In this document: positions 34,627 to 43,707 of the stretch, in pieces
How the letters are laid out: each line of letters starts with the position of its first letter
Position numbering within the stretch: the stretch's first letter is position 1
From: an uncultured Verrucomicrobiae bacterium
Lineage (GTDB): Bacteria > Verrucomicrobiota > Verrucomicrobiia > JADLBR01 > CALLMV01
DNA: 64,000 nucleotides
Direction of reading: 5' to 3'
NCBI GenBank assembly: GCA_938005615.1
Contig: CALLMV010000011.1
Location: 1-64,000, forward strand
Notes under the pieces: generated by a model
Databases searched by the model: none
Told to the model about the DNA's origin: nothing
Seen by the model: only the letters and a program-made list of their open reading frames with translations
Made by a program: the position numbers and the translations under genes

Positions 34627-36411
34627 TCAGGGAATGAGTGAAATTGGTTCTTTTAAGGGTATAGTAATCTCAAAACGCAACGCAATGTTGCGGTCAGCCG
34701 CATCGACATCGCGTTTAATGAGACCTTGTTTGTCAACCTCTTCCTTGGTAAGTGCAAAAGGACTATTCGCAGCAAGGATATTTTTAACGAAATCATCTAC
34801 ACGAGATTCTCCCATGAGTCCCACGTCTTCTTGGGAATCCATTAGACTGGAACGGTCGTAAGACTCATAAAAGCCGGCAAGTCGGATATGACTGATGAGC
34901 GCCTCGGTGCTTTCTGTTGTTTGGACACGACGACCTGTTCGCGTTTCCGTCAAAGCCTGGTTGGGAAGGAATGTAACGGGCTTCTCACCGCTCAGAGGCT
35001 CTATGTCGGTAAGCCAAATTCCCGTAACTGCATTTTCGTTCAAGTATTCAAGCAATTCGATCCAGCGTTGTTTATCGATCGAGAGGGCCAGGATTTGGCT
35101 GCCGATGTTTTTTAAGGTGGCTGCCCTTTTTTCTTCAACCTCCATTTTTCTGAGGATGGAGTTGCGCTCAGAGAGCTCTGTTTGCAGTGCATTTTTTTCT
35201 GCTGCAACCACGTTTGATTTAAGCAAATTCGCAACGATGGGAACGGCAAAGGCCGCAGCGAGAATCAATGATGTTGTTGCAATCAGCGTGGATTTCTTTC
35301 TGGCTTCAAGTTTGTTACGCACAGAATTTGGCACGAGATTGATTTCTACAGGAGTCTGAGGAAGAAATCTTGTGGCCAATCCCACTACTGTTCCGAACCT
35401 GTGGGCCGTTTCGGCAAACTTGGCAGTATCTGCGCCAGGTGCAGCTTCAACATTTCTTAAGGGGTTAAAGTATTCAACTTCACAAGAAAGCTTTTCTTTC
35501 AAGAAAAGATCCATGTAGGCTAGAGAAGCTGTACCCCCAGCGAGCAAAATCTTACTGGGACTGCTACCGCCGTGCTGAGTGCGATAAAAACTAATCGACC
35601 TGACTATTTCTGCATGCAGTCTGGTCATGACGGTGCGAATGATTTTGGAAACCCTAGCGGCCACCTCGTCGGGGGGGTCTTCATAGCCTCCTCCCAAACC
35701 AACAAAGCCTTTGCCTTGTTTAATAATCTCGGACGCAGCAAAGGGCTCCTTCAAGTCTTGCGCGATAGACTGGGTGATTTGATTGCCTGCGATAGGAACG
35801 CCCCGGATAAAGATTCTTCCATTTTCTGAAAAGACCAATTGAGTGGCCTTGGCGCCCATATCAACAAAAAGAATACACCCGTCAACATTCGGATAGTTAA
35901 ACCTCAGAGCGTTGTAAGAAGCCAGGGGAGAAACGTCCACAAACTCGGCCAAGTTGCCTGAGGCCACGACAGCAGCATTGATTTGGTCTAAAATGTCAGA
36001 TTTTATCGCGACAATAATGCACTCCAGGTCGCTAGATGTTGCCCCGGAAATGAGTTGGTAGTCCCAGACAACTTCGTTCATTTGAAAAGGCACATTTTGC
36101 TGAGCCTCAAATTTGACCATCTGGCTGATTTGAGACGGAGCAGTAGCTGGAAGACGAACGATTCTTGTAAAAACCAGTTGGCCGGATACTGAGAACGCCA
36201 CCCGCGCGGACTTCACACCAATCTGTGAGCAAATAGATTTCAACACGCCAATTAATGAAGCAAATGTCGTTTCATCAGTAGACGCAAGCTCGAGGGGTTG
36301 CTCCAACAGGTTTATGACTCGCAATCCACCACCCTGACTGATCTCAAAATGTCCGGCATGGACTGAGTGCGTACCGATATCGAAAGTGATAATTGGAGAT
36401 TGGCGGCTCAT
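34627..36411 (-). CDS. PilM-like actin-fold protein with a fused PilN-like part (Amuc_1101 type)
   Basis: A 594-aa protein. The N-terminal two thirds (about 1-345) is an FtsA/PilM actin-like ATPase: ITFDIGTHSVHAGHFEISQG (phosphate 1), MVKFEAQQNVPFQMNEVVWD (PilM signature), VDMGAKATQLVF (phosphate 2) and ILLAGGTASLAYMDLFLKE (adenosine). A membrane helix (about 372-392) and coiled coil follow. Then comes a small domain with ELLEYLNENAVTGIWLTDIE, the pattern of PilN. So PilM and PilN functions appear joined in one chain. It should sit on the inner membrane as the platform of the pilus-like machine. Confidence 0.82.
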   Translation of the reverse strand: MSRQSPIITFDIGTHSVHAGHFEISQGGGLRVINLLEQPLELASTDETTFASLIGVLKSICSQIGVKSARVAFSVSGQLVFTRIVRLPATAPSQISQMVKFEAQQNVPFQMNEVVWDYQLISGATSSDLECIIVAIKSDILDQINAAVVASGNLAEFVDVSPLASYNALRFNYPNVDGCILFVDMGAKATQLVFSENGRIFIRGVPIAGNQITQSIAQDLKEPFAASEIIKQGKGFVGLGGGYEDPPDEVAARVSKIIRTVMTRLHAEIVRSISFYRTQHGGSSPSKILLAGGTASLAYMDLFLKEKLSCEVEYFNPLRNVEAAPGADTAKFAETAHRFGTVVGLATRFLPQTPVEINLVPNSVRNKLEARKKSTLIATTSLILAAAFAVPIVANLLKSNVVAAEKNALQTELSERNSILRKMEVEEKRAATLKNIGSQILALSIDKQRWIELLEYLNENAVTGIWLTDIEPLSGEKPVTFLPNQALTETRTGRRVQTTESTEALISHIRLAGFYESYDRSSLMDSQEDVGLMGESRVDDFVKNILAANSPFALTKEEVDKQGLIKRDVDAADRNIALRFEITIPLKEPISLIP

Positions 36412-36414
36412 TGT

Positions 36415-37101
36415 TTACTTGAGGCTGGTTTTGTAAGGGCGATAGTATCTATCCCAAAAATCGTTCATCCACGGTGTTTCCGAAATAGGAAGAAGCACAC
36501 CGGTCTTTCCTTCCTTCCTAAACCAATCGGGGTTATCTCCTGCACGACTACCTCTTTCGCGAAGCTCAACTTCAATAACAGCCTTACTATTGTAGGACAC
36601 TTCAACAGCAACATTCGACGCACTTCTAATTCTGCTTTCTCCGCCAAATCTTTCTACCCAAGTTGGTGGGATAAACGCAATGAAAGCCATTTGGCGAGCG
36701 GGTTTGAGATGAGCGAAGCTTTGAGACAAGGAAAACACTTGCCTTTGATCGAATTCCACATCATCCCGGCTCGGCTCAGGAGTAAGCCAATGAATTTTAA
36801 CTTCTAAATCTTTGATGTAGTCCAGACGCCTTATCAAATCTTCAGGTATGGCTTCAATGACTACTTCAATCTGCACCCAGTTCACTATGTCAATTAGTCG
36901 TGTGCGAACGCTCGTAGAGCGTGGGGGCTCTACCGATTCTATGGTTATTGATCGAGGTTGAGCTGAAAATCCTCTGACGGTTTCCACTCCTTGGGCGCTT
37001 GAGCTGAGAGGTGAAATCATAAGCAGCCCCAAGAGCAGATTCATTAGAAAAATAGGCATTAAAGTTGATACTCGGATGACGGATTTGGTTTTGAGGACCA
37101 T
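36415..37101 (-). CDS. Amuc_1102-like pilus-locus protein
   Basis: A 228-aa exported protein from the Met at 37101, which gives a normal signal peptide (MVLKTKSVIRVSTLMPIFLM ending near SSAQG). A GTG at 37167, overlapping the nudix stop as TAGTG, would add a 22-residue basic extension. The mature part is a predicted beta sandwich (NWVQIEVVIEAIPEDLIRRL, then YIKDLEVKIHWLTPEP and AVEVSYNSKAVIEVELRERG). No cysteines are seen in the mature chain. Its place next to the PilM-like gene, 3 bases away, fits the Amuc_1102 family. The role is unknown. Confidence 0.65.
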   Translation of the reverse strand: MVLKTKSVIRVSTLMPIFLMNLLLGLLMISPLSSSAQGVETVRGFSAQPRSITIESVEPPRSTSVRTRLIDIVNWVQIEVVIEAIPEDLIRRLDYIKDLEVKIHWLTPEPSRDDVEFDQRQVFSLSQSFAHLKPARQMAFIAFIPPTWVERFGGESRIRSASNVAVEVSYNSKAVIEVELRERGSRAGDNPDWFRKEGKTGVLLPISETPWMNDFWDRYYRPYKTSLK

Positions 37102-37166
37102 GTCTCTGATTAGGCGAGAACACTTTCTACGGTCAATGCGGAAAAATTGTTTGCTAAAAAAATTCA

Positions 37167-37700
37167 CTAAATTGTAACCAAAGAAACAAGCCGTTCGTAG
37201 GGCACCGTCTCCACCCTCATCTGAAGCATTTTGTCTGTATCAAACACGAAACGAGCTGTGAGAAAATGACCGTCCAGTACAGCCGGCAGCCAGTATCTAT
37301 CGTCCTGCCACATCCGCTCAAAGGGAATTCGTGAGACTTCTACCCAAAACGGGATAGCCTCATCTGTTTCTCTCAAATTTCCTGTTAACGAGTTAGCAAG
37401 AAAAACGTGACACCGCATGGCATAACCGTCAGTAAACTGAAAATCGATCGAAGCATGGTGTGATGGTGACACCGGCTCGACACCGACTTCTTCACGCGTC
37501 TCCCGCACTGCGGCCTCGATTGCCGTTTCTCCCGGCTCTAAACGACCACCGGGGGCGTTGACTTTCCCGGCACCTAGGCCGCGCTTTTTTTCTATGAGCA
37601 AGAGCTTGTCTCCACTGCGAATAAATGACAGGACGGCTGTCTCCCGTGGGATCCACCCTCGCCAATCAAAATCCGCCCATCTACTGCTGTTGCAGATCAT
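37167..37700 (-). CDS. NUDIX hydrolase (MutT type)
   Basis: A 177-aa protein with a complete Nudix box, GGRLEPGETAIEAAVRETRE followed by EVGV (about residues 50-73). This gives the Mg2+-binding REx2EE core. MutT/MTH1-like surroundings (SFIRSGDKLLLIEKKRGLGA, then GKVNAPGGRLEPGE) resemble oxidised-purine nucleotide hydrolases such as MTH1 (2-hydroxy-dATP/8-oxo-dGTP). It starts at an ATGA overlap with leuD and ends at the first gene of the pilus locus. That makes it a bridge between the two groups. Confidence 0.88.
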   Translation of the reverse strand: MICNSSRWADFDWRGWIPRETAVLSFIRSGDKLLLIEKKRGLGAGKVNAPGGRLEPGETAIEAAVRETREEVGVEPVSPSHHASIDFQFTDGYAMRCHVFLANSLTGNLRETDEAIPFWVEVSRIPFERMWQDDRYWLPAVLDGHFLTARFVFDTDKMLQMRVETVPYERLVSLVTI

Positions 37701-38272
37701 GCGGTTTGCGGCTTGGGGATCATGCCCATTTTACGGGCATATTCAAAAATTCCACCGGCTTGCACCACAGGCAGCACCTCTCCCAAGGGTTTAAGCAAAT
37801 GGATCTGACCGGCAAATTCCAGGGTATTGTTTTTAAAGTTCACAGTCGCCAAGTCGCCGGTTTTCAATATATCACACAATCGCTCTGCGGAATCATATGG
37901 AAAAACTTCGCCGGTAGCGACGCAATTTCTGAAAAAAATGCGCGCGTAACTTTGAGCAACAACAACTTTTACACCAGCCGCACCTAGAGCAATCGGTGCG
38001 TGTTCCCGCGAGGAGCCACAGCCGAAATTCTTTCCTGCAATTACGATAGGATATGCGCTCTTCATTGAGCCTTCAGGCACTAATCTCACGGGGTAAAGCG
38101 ATTCGGGCAGGCCAGCCAGTGCATAGCTCCCCAACTTCTCATACTCCTCGGGAATTGTGGGCACCAAGTTCAAGTATTCTGCTGGTATGATCTGATCGGT
38201 ATCGATGTTGTCAGAAACAACATAAACAGGTCCTGTTACAATGTCTTCAAAACTCTTGGACTTAATGCTCAT
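37697..38272 (-). CDS. leuD: 3-isopropylmalate dehydratase small subunit
   Basis: A 191-aa swivelling-domain subunit. The features are VYVVSDNIDTDQIIPAEYLN, AGKNFGCGSSREHAPIALGA (substrate-recognition loop) and VVAQSYARIFFRNCVATGEV. It pairs with LeuC to isomerise 2-isopropylmalate in leucine synthesis. It begins 3 bases after leuC and overlaps the nudix gene by 4. The homoaconitase/methanogen HACN-like short form is possible from the size, but leucine synthesis is the simplest reading. Confidence 0.9.
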   Translation of the reverse strand: MSIKSKSFEDIVTGPVYVVSDNIDTDQIIPAEYLNLVPTIPEEYEKLGSYALAGLPESLYPVRLVPEGSMKSAYPIVIAGKNFGCGSSREHAPIALGAAGVKVVVAQSYARIFFRNCVATGEVFPYDSAERLCDILKTGDLATVNFKNNTLEFAGQIHLLKPLGEVLPVVQAGGIFEYARKMGMIPKPQTA

Positions 38273-38275
38273 AAT

Positions 38276-39655
38276 TTACTCCGATAAAAACTCTCTTGGA
38301 TCTGTAATGTAACCTGTCAAAGCAGACGCCGCCACAGTATATGGCGACGCCAAGTAAACACGCGACTCCTTATGCCCCATCCTACCAGGAAAATTTCGAT
38401 TTGTTGCTGAAATGCAGCTCATCGGCTTGTTAATCCTACCAAATGTATCCTGCGGACCGCCAAGACATGCGGCGCATGACGCATTCTCCGTCATCAATAC
38501 GCCTGCGCTCTCAAGTCTTTCCCAAACAGATTTCCCTTCCCATACGATAGACTGCAGCTCCCGCACTACCGTCGGGGTGGCTGGCACCCCAAAAGTGTCA
38601 ATTTTCACCCGCCTGTTTCCGATTACTTTTGCGAAAGCCAAGAAATCTGATGTTTTTCCTCCGGTACAAGAACCTATATAGGCTCTATCCAGCGTGACTT
38701 TATTCAAGTCCTTAGCCAGAGCTCTGTTGCCTGGATCTGGGTGTTGGGCAACCGTCGGTTCAATTTTGCTTAAATCGAATTTCCTATCGTAGCAAAAATG
38801 CTGATCCCGATCAAGTTCGACAGGCGTATATTCCTGACGCGTGCCGTTTTTTCTTGTGGATTCTCTCACATAATCCTCTGTCAGCCGGTCATAAGGAAAT
38901 ACTCCGTTTTTTCCTCCTGCTTCAATCGCCATGTTCGCAATAGTCATTCGGTCATCCATATTCAGCGATGCGACCCCTGGTCCTTCGTATTGCATTGCAC
39001 GGTAAGTGGCACCATCAAAACCGATATCCCCAATGATATGAAGAATGACGTCTTTGGCCATCACTCCAAATGGCAACTCACCTTCAAGCCAGAAGCGCAT
39101 TGTTTCAGGCACTTTCAGTAAGATTTTACCGGTGCCTAATACAAACCCGGCATCAGTGTTACCGATTCCAGTGGCAAACATGTTGAAAGCGCCTGCCATA
39201 CAAGTATGAGAATCAGTGCCTACCAGAATTTCACCGGGTCGACAGTGCCCCTTTTCAGGCAGAGCGGTGTGACAAACACCTGCAAAAGATGAACCGTATT
39301 GGCGCTTGAGCTGCCCTTTAGAAGGATCAAACTCCCACTTGGCATCAGCGCCGTCCCCATCAATTACATCGTAAAAGTAGGGAATCCCTTGTTCCCTGAC
39401 GAAATTGCGCAAAATGTCCACATTACGATTCGATTTACTGTCGGCTGTAAAAATGTAGTGGTCAGGAATGATCACTACACGAGATTTGTCCCAAACCTTA
39501 GCATTCTGTCCAAACTCCCGTTTAAATACCCCGATCGTGCCAGGTCCGCAGACATCATGCGTTAGTAAAGTATCGACATTCACCCAGACGTTTTCCCCAG
39601 CGGAAACACTGGATCGACCAGAAGCACGCGCCAGTAATTTTTCGGTAAGAGTCAT
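38276..39655 (-). CDS. leuC: 3-isopropylmalate dehydratase large subunit
   Basis: A 459-aa aconitase-family subunit. The 4Fe-4S ligands are seen in YIGSCTGGK and NASCAACLGG. Substrate and fold motifs include VGTDSHTCMAGAFNMFATGI and the C-terminal ATNRNFPGRMGHKESRVYLA with SPYTVAASALTGYI. First gene of a run of closely spaced minus-strand genes reaching 26.5 kb. The AT-rich 39656-39900 upstream is the likely promoter region, although I could not fix one. Confidence 0.92.
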   Translation of the reverse strand: MTLTEKLLARASGRSSVSAGENVWVNVDTLLTHDVCGPGTIGVFKREFGQNAKVWDKSRVVIIPDHYIFTADSKSNRNVDILRNFVREQGIPYFYDVIDGDGADAKWEFDPSKGQLKRQYGSSFAGVCHTALPEKGHCRPGEILVGTDSHTCMAGAFNMFATGIGNTDAGFVLGTGKILLKVPETMRFWLEGELPFGVMAKDVILHIIGDIGFDGATYRAMQYEGPGVASLNMDDRMTIANMAIEAGGKNGVFPYDRLTEDYVRESTRKNGTRQEYTPVELDRDQHFCYDRKFDLSKIEPTVAQHPDPGNRALAKDLNKVTLDRAYIGSCTGGKTSDFLAFAKVIGNRRVKIDTFGVPATPTVVRELQSIVWEGKSVWERLESAGVLMTENASCAACLGGPQDTFGRINKPMSCISATNRNFPGRMGHKESRVYLASPYTVAASALTGYITDPREFLSE

Positions 39656-40000
39656 ATTGCTCTTTTAAAGCCACAGAAAAAAAAAGCAATGAAACGCTAA
39701 AAAAAAGTTAAAGAAAGATTTCACAAAAAACGAACTGTTAGTCCACAAGTCTACATATAAAAATATCATAAACTTGACTAAATAGTTTGCTATGTTATTT
39801 TAAGTCTAAATTCTGAAATTTATGTCTTACAACGTAATTTTGTTAAAGCAGATGAATGCAGATCTTATATTTTGTAGTCCAATCAGTAGGTTTAACACTT
39901 TTATCTATTCAGAAGTTATTGCAAGAATTTCAATTATATGCAACCGTGCATGGCCACAATTAAAATAAAACTTAGACAGATAAATGCCGTAAGAATCTGA
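39656..40000. other. AT-rich divergent intergenic region
   Basis: 345 bases between the divergent leuC and TPR-protein starts. The stretch is strongly AT-rich with several A and T runs, many stop codons in all frames and no open frame worth reporting. It must contain the leuC promoter (minus strand) and that of the TPR gene. I see no convincing riboswitch, leader peptide or repeat. Confidence 0.5.
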
Positions 40001-41623
40001 GTGAAAATCAATAAATATTCACGTAAACGAAATGGGTTGATAATTTTTTCTGTGACTATTATTATTTCTGTTTCTATTGTTTTTAAAAAAAAAGATATTG
40101 CTAAGTCAATAAATGATCTAAGCGGACTATTTCATTTATCTCAAGCGCGTAGATTGTTATCTGATGTTAAATACGACTTAGCCTTAAATCACCTAAAAAA
40201 AGTAATCACAATTCATCAAGATTCAGTAGAGGCTTGGGAAATGATTGTTCTTATATCCAAAGAAATCAATGACGAACAACTTTTGCTAAGGGCGTTATCT
40301 AAACTATCAGTCTTAGACCAAAGAAGCAAAGCTAATGCAGTTGAGTTTCTCAAACTAGCACGTAATTCCAAACAAAGTTACTTGGCAGCACCTCTTTTAA
40401 GTTTAATCATAGACTCTCACCCATCCCGTCCAGAAATTCTTCATGAGAGTGCACTTATACTAATTTCTCTTGGTCTGACAAATTCTGCCGGAAATCTTCT
40501 TGGCGAAGCTATAAAACTTAACCCTGAAAATAATGAAATTATTTTTGCAAAATCTACACTTGATTTGCTATCTGATAACAGTCAAACTCTTGCAAGAGCC
40601 ACTAATAGCTTAGAGCAAATTCGACTAACTGACAAAAAATTTTCAATACCAGCAACAATTAATTTGATAAACTATTTCAGAGATAACAACACTACAAGAG
40701 CTTTAGAACTATTAGCGCAAGCCAAAAAAATCGAACCAGATAACTGGGCGCTAAGACTTTTGGAATTAGACCTCTCGTACAAGGCCGGTGAAGAGGAGTT
40801 GCCTCTGCTTTTCGAAAATATACTACCTCTGGCTGATTCTGAAGAAAAATTTATTGAATTAATCATCAGAGTCGCAAAATATCAAAGTCCAGAAGCAGCT
40901 CATAATTTCATTAACAACTTAACTACTGATAATATAACAAGCGCAACAAAAGATTACTTACGCTTACCGGTATTCTGGTTAACTAATGACTATAATTCGA
41001 TCTTAGATGCGACTGAAGATCTATCAATCAGAATTGATGAAAAGAGAGCTGCTAACATGTTGTTGTGGCGCGTTAGAGCGTTAACAAAAATTAATCCAAC
41101 ACTAGCAACTAACACCTTAAATAAGTTTATTAACAAATTTTCAAACAGCCCCAAAATATTAATAGATTCTGTTGAATTATTGAAATCTTGGAATTTACAA
41201 GAGTACACCAGACCCGTTTTACAAAGATTGGTTGATTCACGTGGTCCCTATCTGTACTATAGCTTAGTTTTGTTATTAGAGCAGGCTCATTTAGAGGGAG
41301 ATATCCTTTTGCTACTCAATACAACTTCTCAATTGCTTGAAATACAGCCAGATAACCCTATTTTACAGTTTAACTTTGTAACATTAGCGCTAGAAGCAAA
41401 TGTCAATATTCCTAAAGCAGAAAAAATTGCTGAGTCACTTTATCGTTCCTACCCGAATGAGCCAGGATTGCTTCATCTTTACGCACAGGCATTGGCAGCT
41501 AATGGAAGACAAGAAAAAGCTTTAGAGTTATACGATTCATTGTCTAGCAGTGACTTGAAAACAACACCGATCATCTTTTCATATGAGGCATTATTACTCA
41601 AAAATCTTCATGATATGAAATAA
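40001..41623 (+). CDS. Membrane-anchored TPR-repeat protein of unknown role
   Basis: A 540-aa protein starting with GTG. A basic N-terminus and single membrane helix (about 12-30: GLIIFSVTIIISVSIVF) are followed by an all-helical solenoid. TPR-like units include ALNHLKKVITIHQDSVEAWE, NLLGEAIKLNPENNEIIFAK, ALELLAQAKKIEPDNWALRL and LHLYAQALAANGRQEKALEL. Base composition is far more AT-rich than the surrounding genes, with Asn, Lys and Ile favoured, which suggests foreign origin. Such proteins often scaffold envelope or polysaccharide export complexes. No partner gene is next to it. Confidence 0.7.
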   Translation: MKINKYSRKRNGLIIFSVTIIISVSIVFKKKDIAKSINDLSGLFHLSQARRLLSDVKYDLALNHLKKVITIHQDSVEAWEMIVLISKEINDEQLLLRALSKLSVLDQRSKANAVEFLKLARNSKQSYLAAPLLSLIIDSHPSRPEILHESALILISLGLTNSAGNLLGEAIKLNPENNEIIFAKSTLDLLSDNSQTLARATNSLEQIRLTDKKFSIPATINLINYFRDNNTTRALELLAQAKKIEPDNWALRLLELDLSYKAGEEELPLLFENILPLADSEEKFIELIIRVAKYQSPEAAHNFINNLTTDNITSATKDYLRLPVFWLTNDYNSILDATEDLSIRIDEKRAANMLLWRVRALTKINPTLATNTLNKFINKFSNSPKILIDSVELLKSWNLQEYTRPVLQRLVDSRGPYLYYSLVLLLEQAHLEGDILLLLNTTSQLLEIQPDNPILQFNFVTLALEANVNIPKAEKIAESLYRSYPNEPGLLHLYAQALAANGRQEKALELYDSLSSSDLKTTPIIFSYEALLLKNLHDMK

Positions 41624-41867
41624 ACTCAAATATATTTTAAGCATTTTTGAAGCATGTACTAGAAGTCATATTATCTAGTATATTGTTTTTTTGGTTATCA
41701 GGTTATGATAATTACTAAATTGTTAATAATACTTTCTAACTAATTTAGACTTTATAACATTGAGAATTTTTACTTCCATCATTAGTTAGCCATTTTCAAC
41801 ACTTTATGTTGAGTATTTTTTTAATTTGCTTCTTTCCCGTTTCTTAATAATATTAAAAGACCTATAC

Positions 41868-42647
41868 CTAAAACCCTATACTGTTGCCTCCGTCGACTGG
41901 CAAATTTACACCAGTAATAAATGAGGCCGCATCGGAGCACAAGAATACAGCCGCGAAAGCAACCTCCTCCGCTTGGCCCATGCGGCCGAGCGGAGTCCTT
42001 CCAAAAACTTTTGCCTTGCGTTGAGGATCTGCATTTAATGCCTTGTCTGTCATGGCTGAGTAAATGAATCCGGGTGCAATAGAGTTTACTCGAATGCCAT
42101 GTTCGCCCAGCTCAGAAGCTAGTTCGACAGTAAGTCCTAGCACAGCGGATTTTGAAGCGGCGTATGCTGCGACTCGTGTCAATCCATACATAGCTGCCAT
42201 AGAGGTAATGTTGAGGATAACACCTTGTTTGCGAGGCAACATTTTTTTTACAACTTCTCTTGTCAAAGAAAATAGGCCTAAAACATTCGTTTGCTGAATG
42301 TTGGCACATTCTTCGTCTGTTATCTCCCAAAAATCTTTTTTTAGATTAATACCTGCGTTGTTAACTAGGATATCAATATCACCAAATTTAGTTGCTACGT
42401 CCTGCACCAAATGAGGAATTTTAGTCAAATCGGAAACATCGCCTACTACGTATGAAACTTCGTCACCTATTTCCTTCGATGCTTGCTGAAGAACTTCTTC
42501 TCTACGTCCTGTAATAACTACACGTGCACCAGCAGTGACAAAGGCTTTAGTGATGGCGAGTCCTATTCCAGTTCCACCACCCGTTACCAAAGCTAATTTT
42601 TTCTCCAAAGAAAATTTTTTTATAAAATCGAAATTTGTTTCTTTCAT
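41868..42647 (-). CDS. Short-chain dehydrogenase/reductase (SDR family)
   Basis: A 259-aa classical SDR. The features are an NAD(P) Gly motif TGGGTGIG, NNAGI near residue 100, a catalytic Ser in NITSMAAMYG and a YAASK catalytic pair, then SIAPGF. The end INLPVDGGNS-like (VNLPVDGGNSIGF) is typical. The overall pattern is closest to gluconate 5-dehydrogenase/2-deoxy-D-gluconate 3-dehydrogenase types, but the substrate is not certain. It lies in the AT-rich island, with an AT-rich gene-free gap (41624-41867) before it. Confidence 0.85.
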   Translation of the reverse strand: MKETNFDFIKKFSLEKKLALVTGGGTGIGLAITKAFVTAGARVVITGRREEVLQQASKEIGDEVSYVVGDVSDLTKIPHLVQDVATKFGDIDILVNNAGINLKKDFWEITDEECANIQQTNVLGLFSLTREVVKKMLPRKQGVILNITSMAAMYGLTRVAAYAASKSAVLGLTVELASELGEHGIRVNSIAPGFIYSAMTDKALNADPQRKAKVFGRTPLGRMGQAEEVAFAAVFLCSDAASFITGVNLPVDGGNSIGF

Positions 42648-42711
42648 AAAGCAATATTATTTAGTCTTTTTTAGTATTGAACCAAAATATATTTCGGGAG
42701 CAGCCTTATTA

Positions 42712-43629
42712 TTATCTAAACTCGTGAATGACTGGATTCCCCGCAAAGTAGTTGTTAAGGTTTTCAAGTTCCGAAAGAAGTTGACGCCTTAAAATTACTG
42801 CTCTGTCGGATAGTTTTTTTTGCTCAAGTGCGTACTCTTCGCGACCCTGAATGGTCTCGATCCTGATGGGATCAAAACCCAGCTCACGCAAATCGTAGGG
42901 GCTGGCTCGCATGTCCAATTCCCTTGCACTAATGGCCAAATTCAAGCTGTGCAGAACCGTTTCAGAACTCACCCAAGGGTGAAATTTCATTGCCCACTTG
43001 TACAAATCCATATTTACGTGTACGCAACCGGGTTGCTCTAATTGATATCGAGTGCTGGAATTGGGCTGTAAGACGTTAAGCGGACGAGCTTCTTCTGAAA
43101 AAAATCGGAATGCATCAAAATGCGAGCAATGAATTTCTCTGCTTTCAAGAAATTTTTCCAGTTCATGTTCACTCACTCTTAAACTGTAATTATGTCTCAA
43201 ACTGCTTGAACGATAGACCATCGCCCATTCGTGCAAACCAAAACATCCGAAATTAGCTTTTTGATTATTAATCGCACGTAATAAACCGATCACCCACAGC
43301 AAGGAATCTAGCCTCCTCTGAGGAAATTGTTCGCAGTCTATCCAGGCGCCTTCTTCAGTAAAATGCCAAGCTCTATCTGAAAAAACATCCTCTCTACCCG
43401 CACCTTCTAGTACAACGCCTATGCCGGGAGTCCACTCCCTGAGCCGCGCAGGCCGCACGCTGTAATATTCAAATAGAAAATCATAAACAGGATGCTTTTT
43501 GCCGGCAGCTCGACGAATTTGATGCTGCTGTAACCATGGCTCAACTTGATGTAAGTACGATATTCGTAAGTCTTGCCACTCTTCAAACTTAAGACTACGC
43601 ATCGAGTATTGGAATCCTAAAGAATGCAT
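42712..43629 (-). CDS. Conserved protein of the group annotated as 3-methyladenine DNA glycosylase
   Basis: A 305-aa soluble protein. Its most conserved-looking blocks are HPVYDFLFEYYSVRPARLRE, FGCFGLHEWAMVYR, HCSHFDAFRFFSEEARPLNV, EQPGCVHVNMDLYKWAMKF and LDMRASPYDL. These match a family common in Actinobacteria that genomes label as 3-methyladenine DNA glycosylase. I know of no strong biochemical proof, so treat the function as open. The second Met (10 residues in) may be the start. It is next to the SDR but in more ordinary base composition. Confidence 0.55.
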   Translation of the reverse strand: MHSLGFQYSMRSLKFEEWQDLRISYLHQVEPWLQQHQIRRAAGKKHPVYDFLFEYYSVRPARLREWTPGIGVVLEGAGREDVFSDRAWHFTEEGAWIDCEQFPQRRLDSLLWVIGLLRAINNQKANFGCFGLHEWAMVYRSSSLRHNYSLRVSEHELEKFLESREIHCSHFDAFRFFSEEARPLNVLQPNSSTRYQLEQPGCVHVNMDLYKWAMKFHPWVSSETVLHSLNLAISARELDMRASPYDLRELGFDPIRIETIQGREEYALEQKKLSDRAVILRRQLLSELENLNNYFAGNPVIHEFR

Positions 43630-43707
43630 ACATGCCCATTAACAAATCAAAAAAACATCGCAACTAGCACTTGTGACACACCACGCCTCTTGCCATAAAC
43701 CCAGATC

